Below, in pieces: positions 3,758 through 9,207 of a stretch of DNA of 9,207 nucleotides. The DNA comes from an uncultured bacterium (GTDB taxonomy: Bacteria; Patescibacteriota; Patescibacteriia; UBA1558; GWA2-36-10): positions 1 to 9,207 of the forward strand of contig CALDOH010000030.1 of the NCBI GenBank assembly GCA_937912185.1, read 5' to 3'. Below the pieces are notes generated by a model. The model saw nothing but the letters and a program-made list of their open reading frames with translations. It ran no database searches and was not told the origin of the DNA. The translations under genes were made by a program, and so were the position numbers. Within the stretch, counting starts at the first letter, position 1. Each line of letters starts with the position of its first letter.

Positions 3758-5551
3758 ATGACGAGTTCTGAACTAAAAACTAAGTTTTTTGACTATTTTC
3801 AAGCAAGGGGGCACAAAATCATTGATTCTGCCTCTTTATTGCCTGAAAATGATCCAAGTGTCTTATTTATAACTGCTGGTATGCAACCCTTGGTCCCTTA
3901 CTTAATGGGTGAAAAACACCCCGAAGGTACTAGGTTGGCTAATGTCCAAAAATGTCTCCGGACTGATGATATTGATGAAGTTGGTGATACTACTCATCAT
4001 ACTTTTTTCGAAATGCTAGGAAATTGGTCTTTGGGTGACTATTTCAAACAAGAGGTGATTGAATATTCAACCGAATTTTTACTCGGCATTCTCAAGCTCG
4101 ATAAAGAAAAAATTGGTATTTCTATCTTTGGCGGCAACGATGACGTCAAGGAAGCTGACTTAGAATCTGAAAAACATTGGCTTGATCAAAGTTTTGCTAA
4201 AGAGAGGATTCAACACGTCAAGGAAAATTGGTGGGGTCCAGCTGGTGAGACTGGTCCTTGTGGTCCTGATACTGAAATGTTTTATTGGGTAGGTCCTGAC
4301 AAGGCGCCAAAAGTTTTTGATGAAAATAATCCAGGTTGGGTAGAAATTTGGAATGATGTTTTGATGCAATACAACAAAACTGCTGATGGTAAATATGATC
4401 TACTCAAACAAAAAAATGTAGATACTGGTATGGGATTAGAGAGAACGCTAGCGGTACTCAATGGTCTTGATGACAATTATAGGACAGAATTGTTTTGGCC
4501 AATTATTGAATCCATAGAAAAACTATCTGGTTTAAAATATGGAGACAAGAGTGATGCTGAACATCTCAAGGAAGACGGTCAGTGTTGGGTTGATACTAGA
4601 AAAGCATTTAGAATCATTGCCGATCATATACGAACCGCTGTCTTTGTCTTGGGCGACCACAAAGGAGTAACCCCATCCAATAAAGACCAGGGTTATATTT
4701 TACGTAGAATAATAAGAAGGTCTATACGTTTTGGTAAACAAGTTGGTATCAAAGATAATTTTGCTAGTAAATTGGCTCAAGTAGTTATTCCAATTTATCA
4801 AGATGATTATCCCGAACTAAAACACAATTCATCTCTTATAATTTCTGAACTTAAAAAAGAAGAAATAAAATTTGACGAAACTCTTGAAAAGGGTCTTCAA
4901 TTATTTGATAAATTAGTTAAACAAAATAAACTGGACGAAAAGGCTACCTTTATCTTATTTACTACTTATGGTTTTCCTATAGAAATGACCTTGGAAATGG
5001 CTAGTGAAAAGGGTATTAAACTGGACGAACAAAAGATTGATACTGAGCTCAAACAACACCAAGACCTTTCTCGGACTGCTTCAGCTGGAATGTTTAAAGG
5101 TGGTTTGGCTGATGATAGCGAAAATACCAAGCGCCACCATACTGCTGCGCATTTATTACTCGAGGCTTTGCGTATTACTCTAGGCGATCATGTCCAGCAA
5201 AAAGGTAGTAATATTAATGAAGATAGAATTCGTTTTGACTTTTCTCATGATGAAAAAATGACTGATGAGCAAAAACAAAAAGTAGAGGATATAGTCAACG
5301 AACAAATCAACAAAGCCATGCCTATCCACTTTGAGGAAATGACTGTTGATCAAGCAAAAAAAATAGGTGCTACCGGCGTATTTGAACACAAGTACGGCGA
5401 CAAAGTAAAGGTATATTTTATGGGAGACTTTTCCAAAGAAATCTGTGGTGGTCCTCATGTCGACAATACATCACAACTCGGACAATTCAAGATAAAAAAA
5501 GAGCAGTCTAGCTCTGCTGGTGTCCGACGTATTAAAGCAACATTAACTTAA
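3758..5551 (+). CDS. alaS: Alanyl-tRNA synthetase, short form lacking the C-terminal C-Ala domain
   Basis: This class II synthetase charges tRNA-Ala with alanine and clears mischarged Ser/Gly. The 597 residues show the N-terminal catalytic core (about 1-235: CLRTDDIDEVG, FFEMLGNWSLGDYF, GPCGPDTEMFYW at 167-178, motif 3 DTGMGLERT at 222-230), then the tRNA-recognition region with GYILRRIIRRSIRFG (312-326). A linker FKGGLADDSE leads to the editing domain with zinc ligands HTAAH (461-465) and CGGPH (563-567). The protein stops right after SSAGVRRIKATLT, where bacterial enzymes of about 875 residues, such as that of E. coli, continue into the C-Ala oligomerisation and tRNA-elbow-binding domain. 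The region between core and editing domain is also about 100 residues shorter than in E. coli. The ATG at 3758 has no Shine-Dalgarno. It is the first gene of the operon; hpf starts five bases after its stop. Confidence 0.96.
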   Translation: MTSSELKTKFFDYFQARGHKIIDSASLLPENDPSVLFITAGMQPLVPYLMGEKHPEGTRLANVQKCLRTDDIDEVGDTTHHTFFEMLGNWSLGDYFKQEVIEYSTEFLLGILKLDKEKIGISIFGGNDDVKEADLESEKHWLDQSFAKERIQHVKENWWGPAGETGPCGPDTEMFYWVGPDKAPKVFDENNPGWVEIWNDVLMQYNKTADGKYDLLKQKNVDTGMGLERTLAVLNGLDDNYRTELFWPIIESIEKLSGLKYGDKSDAEHLKEDGQCWVDTRKAFRIIADHIRTAVFVLGDHKGVTPSNKDQGYILRRIIRRSIRFGKQVGIKDNFASKLAQVVIPIYQDDYPELKHNSSLIISELKKEEIKFDETLEKGLQLFDKLVKQNKLDEKATFILFTTYGFPIEMTLEMASEKGIKLDEQKIDTELKQHQDLSRTASAGMFKGGLADDSENTKRHHTAAHLLLEALRITLGDHVQQKGSNINEDRIRFDFSHDEKMTDEQKQKVEDIVNEQINKAMPIHFEEMTVDQAKKIGATGVFEHKYGDKVKVYFMGDFSKEICGGPHVDNTSQLGQFKIKKEQSSSAGVRRIKATLT

Positions 5552-5555
5552 ATAT

Positions 5556-5915
5556 ATGCAAATAAAAATCTACAGTAAAAACTTTGATCTATCTGAATCT
5601 TTTCGTGAATATTTGATCGAAAAGTTTAGTACCTTAGAAAAATATCAAGAAGATATTTTACACTTCAATGTTGAACTTACTCGCGATCAACACCACAAAA
5701 AAGGTGAGGTCTATATGGTTGAAGTCAATGTTACTTTGCCACAGAAAAAAGTTATTCGGACCAAAGAAAAGCATTCCGATCCTCACGCCGCTGTTGATAT
5801 GGCTCAAGATAAGATCGCTAGGCAGATGGTCAAATTCAAGAAAAAACGTTTTAGTAAACTACGCAAACAAGCTCGTCGTCTTAAATCACTAAGATTTTGG
5901 AAAAGAGGTAATTAA
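5556..5915 (+). CDS. hpf: Ribosome hibernation-promoting factor, short form (HPF/RaiA family)
   Basis: 119 residues matching the S30AE fold: IKIYSKNFDLSESFREYLIE at the N-terminus, a LEKY...ILHFNVELTRDQHHKKGEVY strand-turn-strand, and ...SDPHAAVDMAQDKIARQMVKF, the characteristic D-hA-hD-A-DK-Q helix. A very basic C-terminal tail (KKKRFSKLRKQARRLKSLRF) would contact rRNA. Family knowledge: such proteins bind the 30S decoding region and silence ribosomes in stationary phase or stress. The length is that of the short class, without the extra domain used by long HPF to form 100S dimers by itself. It lies four bases after alaS and three bases before secA. The hpf-secA order is also known from Firmicutes such as Bacillus. 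No Shine-Dalgarno is seen, so translation may depend on coupling to alaS. Confidence 0.92.
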   Translation: MQIKIYSKNFDLSESFREYLIEKFSTLEKYQEDILHFNVELTRDQHHKKGEVYMVEVNVTLPQKKVIRTKEKHSDPHAAVDMAQDKIARQMVKFKKKRFSKLRKQARRLKSLRFWKRGN

Positions 5916-5918
5916 ATT

Positions 5919-8675
5919 ATGGGAATACTTGATAAACTGTTTGGTGACGCTAATGATAAATTCATCAAAAGTCTCCAACCTGATATTGATGCTATCAATA
6001 ATCTGGAAAAAGAATTTGCCGAGCTGTCCGACCAAGACATAAAGAATAAAAGTCTAGAGCTCAAAAAACAAGTTGTAAATGGTACTAAACTAGAGGATGT
6101 TCTGGTGCCATCTTTTGCTTTGGTGCGAGAAGCAGCCAAGCGTACTTTGGGACAAAGACACTACGATGTTCAGTTGGTTGGTGGTATTGTCTTGCACCAA
6201 GGGCAGATCGCTGAAATGAAAACTGGTGAAGGTAAGACTTTGACTTCTACTTTACCAATCTACCTTAATGCCCTAGAAGGCAAGGGTGTCCACGTGGTAA
6301 CCGTCAATGACTATCTAGCCAAACGTGATGCTGTTTGGATGGCTCAAATATATAATTTTTTAGGAATCAGCACCGGTGTAATTGGTCATGAGTCTTCTTT
6401 TATTTATGATCCAGAGCACAAATCTGAAACTGATGACAAGGTCCGGGATCAAGGTGTCCAGATAGTAATGGACTATCTCAAGCCAGTTCCTAGAAAAGAA
6501 GCTTATGCAGCCGATATTACCTATGGTACCAACAATGAATTTGGTTTTGACTATCTCCGCGACAATATGGCCCAAGATGTCAAGCAACAGGTTCAAAGAT
6601 CTTTGAACTATACCATCGTCGATGAAGTCGATAGTATTTTGATTGATGAAGCTAGAACTCCACTTATTATTTCTGCACCAGCGGAGGAATCAACTGCTAT
6701 GTACCAACAGTTTGCCCAAATGATCCATGGCTTAACCGAAAATGTTGATTATAATATTGACGAAAAAATGAAGGCCTGCACTTTGTCTGAAGAGGGTGTT
6801 CGTAAGATGGAAAAACTATTGGGTATAGAAAATATTTATGAAACTCATGGTATCGAAACTGTCCATCATATTGAGCAGGCTCTAAAGGCCAAGACTTTGT
6901 TTCAAAAGGATACTGATTATGTAGTTACTGAAAATGAAGTAATTATTATTGATGAATTTACTGGACGCATGATGCAAGGCCGACGTTATGGCGAAGGTTT
7001 ACATCAAGCTATCGAAGCTAAAGAAGGAGTTGAGGTCCAACGCGAAAGCATGACCTTGGCAACTATTACATTTCAAAATTATTTTAGGATGTACAAAAAG
7101 CTAGCTGGTATGACTGGTACTGCTGCTACTGAGGCTGAAGAAATGGCCAAAATTTACAGTTTGGACGTAACAGTTGTTCCTACCAACAAGCCATTTGCTC
7201 GTAACGATATGAAGGATCGTATTTATCAAAATGAGCGTGGCAAGATGAAAGCTATTGTCAATGAAATCCGAGCCAAACATGAAAAAGGCCAACCAGTTTT
7301 GGTCGGTACAATTTCTATTGAAAAAAATGAAGAGCTCGGTAAACATTTAGAAAAATCTGGTGTACCCCACAGCTTGCTCAATGCTAAATTCCACGAAAAA
7401 GAAGCTGAGATTATTGCCCAGGCTGGTCGCAAGGGAGCTGTTACGGTAGCCACCAATATGGCTGGTCGTGGTGTTGATATCATTCTCGGTGGTACTCCTT
7501 ATGATAAAGAAAAATTCGAAGAAATAAAAAAAGCTGGCGGTCTCCACGTACTCGGTACTGAGCGCCATGAGTCTCGTCGTATCGACAATCAGCTACGTGG
7601 TCGAGCTGGACGTCAAGGTGATCCTGGGTCTTCTCAATTTTATATTTCCATGGAAGACAACTTGATGCGTGTCTTTGGCTCTGACCGGATGAAAACTGTC
7701 ATGCAAAAACTTGGTATCTCTGAAGACACACCAATTGAAAATAACATGATCTCCAAATCAATTGAGTCTGCTCAAAAAAAAGTAGAGGGTCATAACTTTG
7801 ATATCCGGAAACACTTGGTTGAATACGACGATATCATCAATAAACACCGCCACGTAATCTACAAGACTCGTCAGGATATCTTGCAACTTCTTGACACCCA
7901 GAACGACCAAGACGGCAAAACCTCTGAAACTTTAGTTAAAGATTATATTTCCAAAGAAATTGAAAATATCGTATCCTTTCATACTTTGGGTGAAAAAAAT
8001 GCTGGTGACTTTGACCCTAAGGAAATTATAGAAACATTGCGATCTATTTTCCCCTTGTCTGTTGAAGAAGAGACTAAAATAAAAGAATTACTCGGTGAAA
8101 ATAAAAGAGAAAATGATCACAACGGCCGTACCAAAGTAATTGAATATATCACCAGCCTAGCTGACACTCATTATGAATCCTTGCGTCAGCAGATCAACTC
8201 TAGCGTTGAGCTCCCAGAAGCTGAAACTCAAACACCAATGCAAATGATTGAACGTGGTGTAATACTGAGAGGTATTGATACTCTATGGGTAGAACACTTA
8301 ACAGCCATGGACAAGCTTCGTACTGGTATTGGCCTCCAGGGCTATGGTCAGCGCGATCCTTTGGTTGAGTACAAGCGTGAAGCCTATACTCTGTTTAATC
8401 AACTACTCAATTCTATCCGCCAAAAAGTTGTTTACTCAATCTTTAAAGTTAGACTAGCCCAAAATATGGCACCAACCGCAGTTCAGCAACAAGCAAAATT
8501 CAAAGAACAAAAATCTGGTTTTTCTGCTTTTAGCAAACAAGTGGAAAACAGAGATACTGCCGGCAAACCACTGGAGACTTCCAAGCCTCGCGATGACTCT
8601 GGCAACAAAGTCGGTCGCAATGATCCTTGTCCGTGCGGTTCAGGTAAGAAATTTAAAAAGTGTCATGGAAAATAA
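5919..8675 (+). CDS. secA: Preprotein translocase ATPase SecA
   Basis: 918 residues, full length. SecA is the motor that drives unfolded preproteins through SecYEG at the inner membrane. Visible landmarks are Walker A MKTGEGKT (100-107), the YGTNNEFGFDYLRDNM block (202-217), Walker B DEVDSILIDEARTPL (235-249), IIDEFTGRMMQGRRYGEGLH (344-362), the second nucleotide-binding half with ATNMAGRGVDI (511-521), motif VI QLRGRAGRQGD (558-568), the scaffold region FDIRKHLVEYDDIINKHR (627-644), and a C-terminal SEC-C zinc site DPCPCGSG...KKCH (Cys904, Cys906, Cys915, His916). An extra segment of about 30 residues (about 157-192, HESSFIYDPEHK... to ...LKPVPRK) precedes EAYAADITYG, compared with Bacillus SecA. 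GAGG (5905-5908) lies ten bases before the ATG, inside the last hpf codons. The many signal-bearing proteins in this window are likely clients. Confidence 0.97.
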   Translation: MGILDKLFGDANDKFIKSLQPDIDAINNLEKEFAELSDQDIKNKSLELKKQVVNGTKLEDVLVPSFALVREAAKRTLGQRHYDVQLVGGIVLHQGQIAEMKTGEGKTLTSTLPIYLNALEGKGVHVVTVNDYLAKRDAVWMAQIYNFLGISTGVIGHESSFIYDPEHKSETDDKVRDQGVQIVMDYLKPVPRKEAYAADITYGTNNEFGFDYLRDNMAQDVKQQVQRSLNYTIVDEVDSILIDEARTPLIISAPAEESTAMYQQFAQMIHGLTENVDYNIDEKMKACTLSEEGVRKMEKLLGIENIYETHGIETVHHIEQALKAKTLFQKDTDYVVTENEVIIIDEFTGRMMQGRRYGEGLHQAIEAKEGVEVQRESMTLATITFQNYFRMYKKLAGMTGTAATEAEEMAKIYSLDVTVVPTNKPFARNDMKDRIYQNERGKMKAIVNEIRAKHEKGQPVLVGTISIEKNEELGKHLEKSGVPHSLLNAKFHEKEAEIIAQAGRKGAVTVATNMAGRGVDIILGGTPYDKEKFEEIKKAGGLHVLGTERHESRRIDNQLRGRAGRQGDPGSSQFYISMEDNLMRVFGSDRMKTVMQKLGISEDTPIENNMISKSIESAQKKVEGHNFDIRKHLVEYDDIINKHRHVIYKTRQDILQLLDTQNDQDGKTSETLVKDYISKEIENIVSFHTLGEKNAGDFDPKEIIETLRSIFPLSVEEETKIKELLGENKRENDHNGRTKVIEYITSLADTHYESLRQQINSSVELPEAETQTPMQMIERGVILRGIDTLWVEHLTAMDKLRTGIGLQGYGQRDPLVEYKREAYTLFNQLLNSIRQKVVYSIFKVRLAQNMAPTAVQQQAKFKEQKSGFSAFSKQVENRDTAGKPLETSKPRDDSGNKVGRNDPCPCGSGKKFKKCHGK

Positions 8676-8678
8676 ATT

Positions 8679-9188
8679 ATGATTGGTGTACCCAGGGGAA
8701 AAGTTAAATTATCTCCCCACAATCCAAAGTGGTTAGAAAGTTTTGCTGAAGAAAAAAAATCACTAGAAAGATTTGGCCAAGTAGAGCATATTGGCAGTAC
8801 CGCTATCCCAGGATTATACGCTAAACCAATAATTGATATTGCTCTTGGTGTGTCTAGTTTAAAAGATAATGAAGTAGAAAAATATAAAAAACCTTTTGCG
8901 GAAATAGACTATCATTATATCCGAGAAGATAGACCAGATGAGTATCTTTTTATCAAGGGCCCGGAATCTAAGCGAACCCACCACTTACATCTGATAGAAA
9001 TCGATAGTCAGGCTTGGAAAAATTATATACTTTTTAGAGACTACTTAATTGCCAATCCCGAAGCTAGAGAGCAATACACAAAACTTAAAAAAGAATTAGC
9101 CAAAAAATTTGCCGAAGACAGGAAATCATATACCGCTGGCAAAGTTGCCTTAGTTGAAAAATTTATCAAACAAGCTAATGGACAATAA
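8679..9188 (+). CDS. GrpB/UPF0157-family nucleotidyltransferase-fold protein
   Basis: 169 residues of the GrpB family. The hallmarks are VKLSPHNPKWLESFAEEKK at the start, HIGSTAIPGLYAKPIIDIAL (37-56), which is the nucleotidyltransferase-like glycine-serine motif followed by an acidic position (Asp53), and HHLHLIE (about 101-107). A helical C-terminal part, LFRDYLIANPEAREQYTKLK, is typical of the family. Members occur alone or fused to dephospho-CoA kinase; their substrate is not established, so no reaction is given here. The ATG at 8679 follows the secA stop by three bases without a Shine-Dalgarno, so it is likely co-transcribed and translated by coupling. The link with secA may be only positional. 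No terminator is seen before the window ends. Confidence 0.88.
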   Translation: MIGVPRGKVKLSPHNPKWLESFAEEKKSLERFGQVEHIGSTAIPGLYAKPIIDIALGVSSLKDNEVEKYKKPFAEIDYHYIREDRPDEYLFIKGPESKRTHHLHLIEIDSQAWKNYILFRDYLIANPEAREQYTKLKKELAKKFAEDRKSYTAGKVALVEKFIKQANGQ

Positions 9189-9207
9189 AAAAATAATGAC
9201 CATTACC

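Noticed and set aside
9196..9207. Possible start of another gene (ATGACCATTACC)
   Set aside because: Only four codons before the window ends and no ribosome site; it cannot be supported.

Overview
The window looks like a chromosome piece from an AT-rich, reduced-genome bacterium, most likely a member of the Candidate Phyla Radiation (Patescibacteria). The reasons are a 597-residue alanyl-tRNA synthetase that ends right after its editing domain, an extra segment in SecA just before its conserved EAYAADITYGTNNE block, housekeeping genes that mostly lack a Shine-Dalgarno sequence, and many small orphan envelope proteins. TGA is used as a stop (gene at 682-1218), which argues against the lineages that recode TGA as glycine. 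The taxonomic call is inference from protein character, not from a marker-gene search.

Layout. Positions 1-634 (+): the end of a secreted Ig-like protein, a small membrane-anchored protein, and a terminator. Positions 645-2400 (-): three compact transcription units facing the first block. They hold an orphan soluble protein, a 32-residue membrane peptide plus a six-helix membrane protein, and a membrane-anchored zinc-ribbon protein. Each unit ends in its own hairpin terminator. The first two have strong, visibly related promoters and consensus Shine-Dalgarno sites, and sampled lines of both are close to 50% G+C, against about one third in a sampled alaS line.

Positions 2472-3669 (+): two gene-less stretches, each holding an apparent non-coding RNA gene with a sigma70-like promoter, a 12-bp closing helix and a strong terminator. 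A lipoprotein gene lies between them, and its 5' end sits inside a 70-bp perfect inverted-repeat element. I cannot assign either RNA to a known family. They are the best candidates for something undescribed here.

Positions 3705-9188 (+): a probable operon alaS - hpf - secA - grpB-like, with gaps of 3-4 bases and a TTGACT/TAAAAT promoter ahead of alaS. It joins tRNA charging, ribosome hibernation, protein export and a nucleotidyltransferase-fold protein. The window ends before any terminator for this operon is seen.
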